A stretch of 64,000 nucleotides of DNA, from positions 21,997,903-22,061,902 of the forward strand of contig NW_020954569.1 of assembly GCF_900497805.2 (NCBI RefSeq), in the 5' to 3' direction. Under the pieces are notes generated by a model. The model saw nothing but the letters and a program-made list of their open reading frames with translations. It was not told the origin of the DNA and ran no database searches. Origin of the DNA: Vombatus ursinus (Eukaryota; Chordata; Mammalia; Diprotodontia; Vombatidae). The translations under genes and the position numbers were made by a program. Every line of letters starts with the position of its first letter. Position 1 is the first letter of the stretch. Below, piece after piece: positions 54,424 through 64,000 of the stretch.

Positions 54424-55045
54424 AGAACAGGGGATATATTTGAAAGACACTGTCAAGGAAGCAACACGGTTTGTCAATGGTTTGTTTATGTGGGATTAGT
54501 GATAATGAGGAGTATAGTATTACAACAAAGTTATGAGTCTTAGTAACTTGGAGAAAAGTAATGCCCTCAACAGGAACAGGAAATTTCAGAAGGAGGGAGA
54601 GTTTTGGGATTTTTCTGGAGGGGGCTTGGGGGAGACTGGAGAAATATGTTCTGAGTTGCACACGTGGAGTTTGTTTAAATTTTATTTTATTTAAATTAAC
54701 AAGTATTAATTTTCTCTCCTTCTATTCCCTACCTTTAAAAAATAAAAAATAAAAACACAAAACACAATGCCCTTTCATCAACTATGCCTAATCAAGCCAA
54801 ACAACATGTTGACTTTGAGATGACTATAGCACATCCTGTTCAAAATGTCTAAGAAGAAGTAGGTGATGTGTAACTGTAGCTCAGTGGAAAGACTAGAGCT
54901 AGCTAGCTGTATACAGTTAGATTTGGAGTTTATCTGCACAAAGATGATGGAACCATGAGAGCGATGAGTAAGAAAGTACAATGAAAAATGGGAAGAGGGG
55001 CTAGGATTGAGCCATGGGGGATGATGCAGTGGGAATGGCAAGGGT
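54424..55045 (-). repeat. L2 LINE fragment, antisense, split by a short L1
   Basis: TGCCCTCAACAGGAACAGGA, GGAGACTGGAGAAATATGTT and CTGAGTTGCACACGTGGAGT, then after the insertion GACTTTGAGATGACTATAGC, ATTTGGAGTTTATCTGCACA and GGGGCTAGGATTGAGCCATG. In sense this is the L2 segment around AACTCAACATGTCCAAAAC. It forms an inverted pair with the L2 just upstream. Confidence 0.75.
54674..54803 (-). mobile_element. Very short L1 3' end in L2, with target duplication
   Basis: ATTAACAAGTATTAATTTTC, TCTCCTTCTATTCCCTACC, CACAAAACACAATGCCCTTT and CTAATCAAGCCAAACAA resemble the antisense 3' UTR of an older L1 subfamily. The flanks ACACGTGGAGTTTG (54660-54673) and ACATGTTGACTTTG (54804-54817) correspond to the same L2 site, so they are a diverged 14-bp duplication. 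The insert is 130 bp. Confidence 0.7.
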
Positions 55046-55089
55046 AAAGAATTATTCAATTCGAGTCTTGTAATTATCCTGCTAGGAAA

Positions 55090-55245
55090 TCACTACACAA
55101 GTTATTATTCTTATTTTGCAAATAAGAAAACTAAAATATAGATATGACATGTAACTTGAACTTGGTCACTGCTGATAAGTATCAAAGGAGAACTTTAAAC
55201 TCAAGTCCTTCTAACTCCAAGTTCAGGGATCCTTCCATTTACTAT
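55090..55245 (-). repeat. MIR SINE
   Basis: TTATTTTGCAAATAAGAAAA, a diverged core (AACTTGAACTTGGTCACTGC) and ACTCAAGTCCTTCTAACTCC. Confidence 0.7.
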
Positions 55246-55334
55246 GATTTTTTCCATCTGAATTCAGTTTTATAAAATAATTTCAAACTTATCTTTTGAA
55301 TCTCAGTATTCAAAAGTTATATTATAATATGTAT

Positions 55335-55495
55335 GGTGTGAATGTATATATATATGTATGTTTGTGTTTTATGTGTGTATATACACACATACACCACACA
55401 CATATATACACATACATACATATGTATGTATATATGCGTATATATGTATGCATGTGTGTGTATATATATATATGTATGTGTACATTTATATAGCA
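55335..55495. repeat. (TA)n/(CA)n compound microsatellite
   Basis: ATATAT, ACACAC and TATG units. The open frame across it (55296-55493) is a repeat translation. Confidence 0.9.
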
Positions 55496-55554
55496 TAGTA
55501 TAATGTCATGGTAAATCTTTGTTTAAAATAATATTTGGTTTGGAATATGCTTTG

Positions 55555-56215
55555 GTTGTCAATCAACTGGAATTTATTATGCATTTTCTATCTTCCAGGC
55601 ACCATGTTAAGAGCAAGAAGTATAAAGAAAGGTACAAATAGTACCTGACTTGAAGGAAAATAATTCTGATGGGAGAGAGAAATTTAAATAACTAGATACA
55701 TGTGATATATGCAGAGCAGATATAGGGTAATCTTTGAACGAAAGACAGTTGCCATTGATGAAGACCAGGAAAGAACTCTTACTTCAGCTGAGTCTTAAGG
55801 AAAAAAAAAAAAGATAAGGAATTCAAGAGGTAGAAGTGAGGAACAGAGAATCTCTAGCTTGTGAGACATCCAATGCAAAGGCACAAAGATGGGGGAAAGA
55901 GTGTCATGCTGGAGAAACTACTAATGGGCTAGTATAGCTAGATTTGGGTGTGTTGAGGAGAAAAACTTGTGAAAACATTGAATATGTATGCAGGAGAATG
56001 ATTAGGCCTTATATGCCAAATAGTGGAATTTATATTAAATAATGGGGGTAAGAAGAAGCCACTAAAGCTCACTGAAGAACAGAGTGATATCATCAGATCC
56101 ATGCTTTAGAAAAATAACTTAGGCAGCTTAGGGTAGTATGAGGGGAGATACTTAGAGCATCAGACCAACTGGAAGACTAGTGCTTGGTAGGCTGATATAG
56201 TCTTAGCCAATACCC
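55555..56215 (-). repeat. L2 LINE, antisense 3' end and ORF2 C-terminus
   Basis: CTTCCAGGCACCATGTTAAG, GTATAAAGAAAGGTACAAAT, TTCAGCTGAGTCTTAAGGAA, GATTAGGCCTTATATGCCAA, AGAAGAAGCCACTAAAGCTC and ATCCATGCTTTAGAAAAATA are the antisense of the L2 3' UTR and C-terminus. A separate copy from 54424-55045, because the 3' end lies to the right of an RT segment in the same orientation. Confidence 0.8.
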
Positions 56216-57329
56216 CTTTTGGAAACAGGAGAGTGAAGTAGTAATAGAACAGCCATGGCTACACAGGATCTTGCTTGAACCTCCTACCACATCCACAAGT
56301 TGTAAAATAAGACTTTCCTGATTCCTGGTCAAATATTTGCTTATCCATGCCACATAAGGGCCAGCTGTTTTATGTTAGATTCATTTGCATCTATATTATA
56401 CAATGATTTGGGCAATTAAGTCCAGAGTCATGACTACATATATTTATAGTATTAGAATTTGCATTCAGATTAAGACATAGTAGCCCCAGTATTAGCGTTA
56501 CTATGGGATATTCTCCCCTTTCTTCCTTAAGTCAGTTCATGTTTAAAATGTAAAAAATAAAAATAACCAAAAAATCTAGCATGACATAATTAGAATACAT
56601 CTATGACTATAGACTCAGAGGTGTATAAATTGCACAAAGTTATTATCTTGTAATAATCAGGTCCTCTTATTAATAAGACAAATTATTTCTATCATTTTCT
56701 CTTATCTGGTTAGATAAGTTGAAGACTTAAACTTCAATACAAGTTCTAAGTATTTTCCTCTTAAGGTAAATATGAAGTCTTTCTCTCTTTCCATCCCTAA
56801 TAGTTTGACACAATGCACACTTTTCATCTTTAACAGAGTGAGTGGAGGCAAGGTAGATTGGAACATTCCCTATAGAGCCAAATTGTTTATAAACAGTTCC
56901 ATGGGAAGGCCTCCAATAAAATCACCCTCTTACAGTTGCATAAGTTTGACTTTGTTAAACAAACATTATTATGTAAATTATTCATGAACAATCTCATTTA
57001 TGCCTGGTAAATTCAACTAATAGATAGATGTATATTTGCTTGTTGGCCCAATTTTCTGCCACATTTCCACACCTTTCAGGTTGCTATGTTAAGGCAAACA
57101 CAGCATTGTGGGAATACTCTGAAGCCTTGACCAACCTTACCCTGTCAGCTTTGCACCAAGTCTGAGATGCAGTAGGATTATGCCAAAGTTGCTATGGATA
57201 CAGTACTGACAATATGAAACTTGTCAAACATGACAAACTGCAATAGACCTTAAATAATATACGTAGACGAGACAATCAGACAACCCGTTTAAGAATAGGA
57301 GAGAAAGTAAACTATCCTTTGCTATCTGA
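56216..57329. other. Unassigned sequence
   Basis: No repeat family or gene recognised before the L1 target duplication. Confidence 0.4.
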
Positions 57330-57639
57330 AAAAAGATTATTTTTTTACATTTTTAACATTTTATTTAAAGTTTTGGTTTCCAAATTCTAATCCTCCCTGC
57401 TCCCTGAGAGAGCAAGCAATCAGATATAGGTTATACATGTGCACTTGTGCAAAACATTTCCCTATTAGTCATTTTGTACAAGAAGACTTGAATAAAAGAA
57501 AAAATGAAAGAAAGTGAAGAATAACATTCTTCAGTCTGTAGTCAATCAATATCAGTTTTTTCTCTGGAGGTGAATAGTATGCTTCATTATTAGTCCTTTG
57601 CGATTGTCTTGGATCATTGTATCGCTGAGAATAACTTGC

Positions 57640-60600
57640 ATCATTCACAGTTCTTCTTCGAACAATATTGCAGTTACTGTGTACAATGTTCTGGTTCTGT
57701 TCACTTCACTTTACATCAGTTCATGTAAGTCTTTCTAGGCTTTTCTGATATCTGCCAACTCATCATGTCTTATACCACAACTCATTTAGCCATTTCCCAA
57801 TTGATGGTTATCCTTTGATTTCCAATGCTTAGCCATCATAAAAAGAGCTGTTATAAATATTTTTATACAAGTGAGTCTTTTTCCATTTTTTGGGATGTCT
57901 TTGGGATATAGATATAGCAGTGGTATTGCTGGATCAAAGGGCATACACAGTTTTATAACCCTTTAGGCATAGTTCCAAATTGTTCTCCCCAATAGTTAGA
58001 TCAGCTCACAAATCTACCAACAGTGCATTAGTGTCACAGTTTTTCCACATCCCTTCCAACATCCAATATTTTCCTTTTTTGTCATATTAGCCACTCTGAT
58101 AAGTATAAGGAGGTTTTAACTTGCATTTGTCTACTCAAGTGATTTAGAACAGTTTTTTTTTCATATGACTATAGAGAGCTTTGATTTCTTGTCTGAAAAC
58201 TGCCTGTTCATATCCCTTGACCATTTATCAATTGGGGAATGACTGTATACTTATAAATTTGACTCAGTTGTCTATATATTTGATAAATGAGACCTTATTC
58301 AGAGATACTTGTAGCAAAAATTCCCCCCCCCCAAGTTTTCTGCTTTCCTTATAATTTTGGTTGTATTTCTTTAGTTTGTGCAAAAACTTTTTAATTTTAC
58401 ATAATCAAAATTATCTATTTTACATTTTGTAAAGCTTTCTATATCTTCTTTGGTTCTAAATTCTTCCCATATCCATAAATCTGACAGATAATCTATTCCA
58501 TGCTCTCTTAATTTGATTATAGTATCACCCATTATGTGTAAATCATGCAACTATTTTGACCTTATCTTGGTATGGAGTGTGATATGTTGGTTTATACCTG
58601 GTTTATGCCATACGGTTTTCCAGTTCTTCCAACAGCTTTTGTGAAATGAATTTTTTGTTCCAAAAGCCTAAATTCTTGGGTTTATCATATAATTGATTGC
58701 TATGGTCATGTAATATAACGTAATTTGTACCTAATCTATTCCACTGATCCACCACTCTATTTCTTAGCCAGTAACAGATTGTTTTGCTAATTAGCATTTT
58801 ATAATACAATTTGAGATCTGGTATGGCTAGACCATCTATTTTCACATTTATTTTTCATTGATTCCTTGATGTCCTTGAGCTTTTGTTGTTTCAAATGAAT
58901 TTTTTTTCTAGCTCTGTAAAATATGTTTGATAGTTTGATTGGTATGGCACTGAATAAACAGATTAATTGAGATAGAATTGTTATTTTTATTATATTGGAT
59001 TGGCCTACCTATGAGCAATTAATATTTTCCCAATTGTTTAGATTTCACTCTATTTGTGTGAAAAGTGTTTTATAGTTGTGTTCATATAGTTCCTGGGTGT
59101 GTCTTAACAGGTAGACTCCCAAGTATTTTACATTGTCTACAGTTATTTTAAATGGAATTTCTCTTTCTATCTGTTGCTGCTGGGCTTTGATGGCAATATA
59201 TAGAAATGCTGATGATTTATGTGAGTTTATTTTATATCCTGCAACCTTGATAAAGTTAATTATTTGCAGCATTTTTTTTAGTTGATTCTCTAGGATTCTC
59301 TAAGTCTACCATCGTATCATCTGCAAAGAGTGATAGTTTTATTTCCTCCTTGCTTAGTCTAATTTCTTTATTTTTTTCTTCTCTTATTGTTATAGTTAAG
59401 ATTTCTAGTACAACATTAAATAATAGAGGTGATAATGGGCATTCTTTCTTCACCCCTGATTGTATTGGGAGGACTTCTAACTTATTCAAATTACAGATAA
59501 TGCTTGCTGATGATTTTGGATAAATATTACTTATCATTTTAAGCAAAGCTCCATTGATTCCTTTGCTCTCTAGTGTTTTTAATAGGAATGGGTGCTTTAT
59601 TTTCTCACAGGCCTTTTCAGTATGTATTGAGATAATCATATAATTTGTGTGGGTTTTATTATTGATATGGTCAATTTTGATGATAATTTTCCTAATATTG
59701 AACCAGCTCTGTGTTCCTGGTATAAATCCCATCTGATCAGAATGTATAATTCTTGTGTTATAATATTGCAATATCTTTCCTAGTAATTTATTTAATTTTT
59801 TTGCATCAATATTCATTAGGGAAATTGGTCTATATTTTTTTTCTTTGTTGGGGAGCTTTCTAGTTTGGACATCAGCACCATATTTGTGTCATAAAAGTAA
59901 TTTGATAGGATATTTTCTTTGCATATTTTCTCAAATAGTTTATATTATATTTGGATTAATTGTTCTTTCAACATTTGGTAGAATTCACTTGTGAATACAC
60001 CTGGTCCTGGAGATTTTTTCTTAGGAAGTTCATTGATGGTTTGTTCAATTTTGTCTTCTAAGATTCATTTATTTAAGTATTTTATTTCTTCTTCTGTTAA
60101 TCTGGATAATTTATATTTTTGTAGATATTCATCCATTTTATTTAGATTGTCAAATTTATTGGCATATAATTGACCAAAATAGCTCCAAACACTTGTCTTA
60201 ATTTCCTCTACTTTGGTAGTGAATTCACCCCTTTCATTTTTAATATTAGTAATTTAGTTTCTTCTTTCCTTTTTTTAATCAAATTAGTCAATAGTTTATC
60301 TATTTTGTTGTTTTTTTTTTATAAAACTAGCTTCTAGTTTTATTTATTAGTCCAACTGTTTTCTTACTTCAAATTTTATTAACCTTTCCTTTGATTTTTA
60401 GGATTTCTAATTTGGTGTTTAACTGTGGATTTTTTTTTCTAGTTTTTTTTTTTTTACTTGCACACCCAATTCATTGATCTGCTTTTTCTCTATTTTATTG
60501 ATTTAAGCAATTATAGATATAACTTTCCCCCTATGTACTGCTTTGGCTACACCTCATAAATTTTGGTTGTTGTCTCATTGTCATTTTCTTTAATGAAATT

Positions 60601-60827
60601 ATGAATTATATCTGTGATTTCTTCTTTGACCTACTTGGTTTTTAGAATTAGATTATTTAATTTCCAATTAATTTATAATCTTCTTTCAATTGTCCATTAT
60701 GGAATGTAGTTTTTATTGCATTATGATCTGAAAAAGATATGTTTACTATTTCTAATTTTCTGCATGTGAAGTTTCTATGTCCTAATATATGGTCAATTTT
60801 GGTGTAACTGCCATGTACTTCTGAGAA

Positions 60828-60866
<39 letters not shown>

Positions 60867-61420
60867 TCTATCCCCATTCATTTTTCTCAAGATATCTATC
60901 ATGTCTAATTTTTCCAGAATTTTATTCACCTCCTTAATGTCTTTCTTGTTTATTTGTTGGTTAGAATTATCTAATTTTGAGAGGGGAAAGTTGAGGTCCC
61001 CCACTAGTATAGTTTTATTATGTATTTCCTCCTGTAACTCATTCAACTTCTTTAAAAATTTATATGCTACACAGTTTTGTGAATATCTTTTTAGAATTGA
61101 TATGACTTCATTGTCTATGGTACCTTTCAGCAAGATATAGTTTCCTTCTTTATGCTTTTTAATTAGATTTATTTTTGCTTTGTCTGTGCTCATGATTGCT
61201 ATCCCTGCTTCCTTTGCTTCAGCTGAAGCAGAATAGATTATACTTTAGCCCCTTACCATTACCCTGTGTGTATCTCTCTGCTTCAAATGTGTTTCTTGTA
61301 AACAACATATTGTAGGATTCAGGTTTTCAATCCATTCTGCTATCTGCTTCCATTTTATGGGTGAGTTCATCTCATTTATATTTGCAGTTATGATAACTAA
61401 CTGTGTATTTCTCTCCATGC
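57640..61420 (-). pseudogene. L1 ORF2 (endonuclease-reverse transcriptase), broken
   Basis: About 1260 codons originally, close to the usual L1 ORF2 length. Pieces in order: 61487-61245 (ITANINEMNSPIKWKQIAEW, then TICCLQETHL; endonuclease start), 61193-60657 (KEGNYILLKGTIDNEVISIL, LVGDLNFPLSKLD, TKIDHILGHRNF, FSDHNAI), 59816-59256 (reverse transcriptase: [58 protein letters not shown]), 59272-59045 (KVAGYKINSHKSSAFLY), 58845-58603 (IPDLKLYYKMLISKTICYWL). Motif A, normally IISIDAEKAFDKI, reads IISIHTEKACEKI, so the first catalytic Asp is replaced by His, while FADD is intact. At least six breaks. Confidence 0.9.
60828..60865. repeat. (TA)n microsatellite inside L1 endonuclease frame
   Basis: TA units with one TGTA interruption. 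On the minus strand it adds a Tyr-Ile run (YIYIHIYIYIY) between NGDRN and FSEVHGSYTKIDHI while the frame stays open. Confidence 0.95.
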
Positions 61421-61984
61421 AATTTTTCTCTTGTTTATCCCCCTCTCTCTCGCAGCTCCAAACCTTTTCCTTCTCCAAGTATTTCACCTCTGATCATCAC
61501 CTTACCCAATATACCCTCCCTTTTATCAGTTCCCACTCTCCCTTCTAGTGTCTCCATCCCTTTTTACTTCCCAAGCTTTTATAGGTTAAGACAGATTACT
61601 GTATCCAACTGAATGTATATATTACCTCTTTGAGACAATTTTGATGAGTGTAAGGTTTAAGCTTTGCCCACCACCCATCCTCCATCTTCCCCTCCATTAT
61701 AATAGCTCGTTCATGCCTCTTTTATATGGGATAATTTACCCCCACTCAATTGCCACTTACTTTTTCTTCCAGTGGAATTTTCTTTCTCACCCCTTTATTT
61801 TATTTTTGGGGGGTATCATCATATCAAAGTCATCTTATATCCACACCTTCTGTCTACATATACTCCTTCTAATTGATTTTTAGTAATAAAATTAAGAGTT
61901 ACAAATATTATCTTGCCATATAGAAATATAAACATTTTAAACTGATTGAATTTCTTATGTTTTCTCTTTCTTGTTTCTTTTTTA

Positions 61985-63030
61985 TCTTTTTATGTTTCCC
62001 TTGAGTCTTATATTTGGAGGTCAAATGTTTTTATTTGGCTCTGGTCTTTTAATTAGAAATGCTTGAAAGTCCTCTATTTCATTAAATGTTCATTATTTTC
62101 CCCCTGAAAGCTTATGTTCAGTTTTGCTGGATGGGTGATTCTTAATTATACTTCTAACTCCTTTGCCTTCTGGTATATCGTATCTTAAGTCCTCCAGTTC
62201 TTTAATGTGGAAGCTGTGTAATCTTGCCTGTAGCTCCACAATATATAAATTATTTCTTTTTGGCTGTGTACAATACTTTTTCCTTGACCTTGAAGGTCTG
62301 AAATTTGGCTATGATGTTCCTGGGAGTTTTCATTTTGGGATGTTTTTCAAGTGGTGATCAAGGAATTCTTTCAATTTCTATTTTGCCCTGTGGTTCTAGG
62401 ATATCAGGCCAATTTTCTTTGATAATTTCTTGAAAGATGTTGTCCAGGCTGCTGCTGCTGCTTCTTCTGACTTTCAGGTAATCCAATAATTTTTATATTC
62501 TCTCTCGTGGTTCTATTTTCCAGGTCAGTTGTTTTTCCAATGAAAAATTTCACATTATCTTCTATTTTTTATAACTTTTTTGATTTTATTTTATCTTATC
62601 TTGATGTCTCATGGAGTCATTAGTTTCTACTTATTCAATTCTATTTTTAAGGAATTATTTTCTTCAGTGAGCTTTTGCACTTTTTTTTTTTTAATTTGGC
62701 CAATTCTATCCTTTAGGGAGTTATTTTCTTCAGTAAATTTTTGTGTATCTTTCCCATGCTATTAATTATTTTTTTCATGATTCTCTTGCAATACTCTCAT
62801 TCTCCCCCGCCCCCAATTTTTCTTCTCCTTCCCTTATTTGTTTTTTAAAATCCATTTTAAGCTCTTCCAGGAATTTTTTTTGGGCCTGAAGCCAAATTAC
62901 GTTTTTTCTTTGAGGATTCACACGTAGGCATTTTGACATTATTGTCCTCTTCTAAATTTATCCCTTGATCCTCCCTATCATTAAAGTAACTTTCTATAGT
63001 CAAGCTCTTTTTAAATTTTTTTTTGCTCAT
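61985..63030 (-). pseudogene. L1 ORF1, broken
   Basis: The start is set at the ATG complementary to 63028-63030, giving MSKKKFKKSLTIESYFNDRE, then DQGINLEEDNN, homologous to the ORF1 starts at 41257 and 26318. The coiled-coil region (about 62560-62790 on the plus strand) shows repeated TTAGGGAGTTATTTTCTTCA-type blocks, each encoding EENNSLK-like heptads. The RRM-type core lies near 62300-62470. Stops interrupt it soon after the N-terminus, so no full-length protein is encoded. Confidence 0.85.
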
Positions 63031-63818
63031 TTTTTTTTCTGCTTTTTTGTTACTTGTTTTTATGTTAGAGTTGAGCTCTGGTCATTCATTGTCCCAAGCT
63101 TTGTGTGCTGGGGCTCTGGGTCTTGCTGCTAGCTTTCACTGGGCTTCAGGGCTTAGCTGCTTATTTCCTCTAGGAGGGGGCAGGCTTCCCTTCTGGTTTA
63201 TACTGGGGGGTAGGGTCTCTCTGTTGGTCTCCCCTTGGGTTTGGGTTCAACTACTGACCTGCTTCAGGGGTGGGGCCTTGCAGCTGGGCTGCTATGGAAA
63301 CAGGGCCTCTCTACCAAGCACTAGAGGAGAAATTTTGTTGCTGGTCTGACTCAGAGTGGGGTCCCTGCTTCTGGGTTGCTATGGAAATAAGGTCTGTCTG
63401 CTGGTAGGCCCCAAGGGCAGGGTCTTACTGTTGGCCAGCCCCAGGGTGGGGCTTCACTACTGGTCAGCTATGGGGTCAAGAACTCACTGGTGGCTTGTGC
63501 TGAGGTGGGGCCTTGCTGTGCTACACAGATGGCTCAGTTGCCCTAGGGGGCTGCTGGTTTGCAGGAGAGCAGGGCATCTCTGGTGGATTGCCCCAGGCTT
63601 GGAGCCCCTGCTGTGAGACTGGCTGCTGCTGCTGCTGCTGCTGCTGCTGTTCTTGGACCTCAGTCCCCTCCCCTCCCAGTGAGAATGACCTTTCCTGTGG
63701 TGCTGGTAAGCTGCTTCCCTGCTCCTAGACCAATTCTGAGGCTGTTCTCTAGCTATTTGGATGGTAATTTGGAAGGGCTTCAGAGGGTTCATTCCTCTGC
63801 CATCTTGGCACTGGATGT
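63031..63818 (-). promoter_or_regulatory. L1 5' UTR (internal promoter region), GC-rich
   Basis: L1 is transcribed from a promoter within its own 5' UTR. Here the region is the most GC-rich part of the window. It contains imperfect repeats of a GGGTTGCTATGGAAATAAGG/GGGCTGCTATGGAAACAGGG type (63275-63395) spaced about 83 bp apart, and a CTG repeat. The open frames across it on both strands (63023-63834) follow from its low stop content and are not genes. Confidence 0.8.
63623..63649. repeat. (CTG)9 trinucleotide repeat in L1 5' UTR
   Basis: Nine perfect CTG units on the plus strand (CAG on the element's sense strand). It accounts for the apparent Cys, Ala and Ser homopolymers in the overlapping frames. 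Confidence 0.98.
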
Positions 63819-63832
63819 GAAAAGGGATTATT

Positions 63833-64000
63833 AAATAATTACTTTCCCTGCATGTTTATATATTAATCACAATTTCAGTATCAACACATTTGTACGTTAT
63901 AATTGGGATTGTTGTAAACAGTTCTAGGGTCCAGATGACACACTTCCTTTGTAATGATCAAGAAGTACTTTGTGATCTAGGTCAAGTAATAACTTTGCTC
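63833..64000. other. Unassigned flank
   Basis: Sequence to the right of the L1 target duplication. No feature recognised. Confidence 0.4.

Larger units (their letters stand above)
57344..63818 (-). mobile_element. Essentially full-length L1 LINE with 14-bp target duplication
   Basis: A 6.5-kb minus-strand L1. The 5' end (reverse complement GTGCCAAGATGGCAGAGGAA) is near 63812. Layout on the minus strand: 5' UTR 63818 to about 63031, ORF1 63030 to about 61985, spacer, ORF2 about 61420 to 57640, 3' UTR to 57344, where a T-run marks the tail. Flanks GAAAAAAGATTATT (57330-57343) and GAAAAGGGATTATT (63819-63832) match at 12 of 14. The divergence of the duplication and many broken frames indicate an old, inactive copy. 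Confidence 0.93.

Noticed and set aside
63023-63834. Several open frames rich in Cys, Ala or Ser runs near the right end
   Set aside because: They are translations of the L1 5' UTR and its CTG repeat.

Overview
This window looks like intergenic or deep intronic DNA of a marsupial. The evidence is the repeat set: (i) LINE-1 copies with the marsupial layout, in which ORF1 carries a repeated coiled coil, a long spacer separates ORF1 from ORF2, and the 5' end begins with a GCCAAGATGGCAGAG-type sequence; (ii) short tRNA-derived SINEs with a GGGCAGCTAGGTGG-type head and a GTCACTTAACCCCAATTGCC-type 3' end; (iii) many MIR/CORE-type SINEs; (iv) old L2, L3/CR1 and RTE-type LINE pieces. I cannot tell which marsupial it is. 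The DNA is AT-rich. I recognise no host protein-coding gene, tRNA, rRNA or snRNA. The open reading frames longer than about 60 codons are LINE remnants or chance frames inside repeats.

Layout. 1-14 kb: decayed MIR-type SINEs, L2 fragments on both strands and AT microsatellites. 14.0-15.8 kb: a 5'-truncated L1 (14211-15635, minus) inserted into an RTE-type SINE, with 16-bp flanking duplications. 16-22.5 kb: two long SINEs, an L3/CR1 3' half (18600-19540) and an L2 split by a small inverted-repeat element. 23.1-24.4 kb: a three-layer nest in which an RTE-type LINE lies inside a MIR-type SINE that lies inside an L2. 25.5-29.1 kb: two convergent L1 fragments, each with its 5' end and neither with its 3' end. 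29.1-32.9 kb: one long plus-strand L2 invaded by an L1 3' end and by SINEs. 33-40.5 kb: an older L1 3' end, SINEs, and a repeat-poor block (about 35.6-37.7 kb). 40.5-45.3 kb: a plus-strand L1 with 5' UTR, ORF1, spacer and most of ORF2, cut off inside the reverse transcriptase. 45.3-46.1 kb: non-repeat DNA with a possible host exon. 46-57 kb: an L1 tail, SINEs, a hAT-Charlie-like element with a TCTAGA target site, a large repeat-poor stretch, and L2 pieces on both strands. 57.3-63.8 kb: an essentially full-length minus-strand L1 with a 14-bp target-site duplication.

The LINEs supplied the copying machinery. L1 moves itself and the short GGGCAGCTAG SINEs, L2 is the classical partner of MIR, and the RTE-type LINE shares its 3' tail with the RTE-type SINE at 14.0 kb. 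Every LINE here is broken by several stops or frameshifts, so none looks active. I found no novel multi-gene system. The observations most worth checking are the possible 260-bp exon at 45507-45766, the L1 that has lost its 5' UTR/ORF1 segment (spliced-RNA-like) near 28.95 kb, and microsatellites that grew inside LINE coding sequence.
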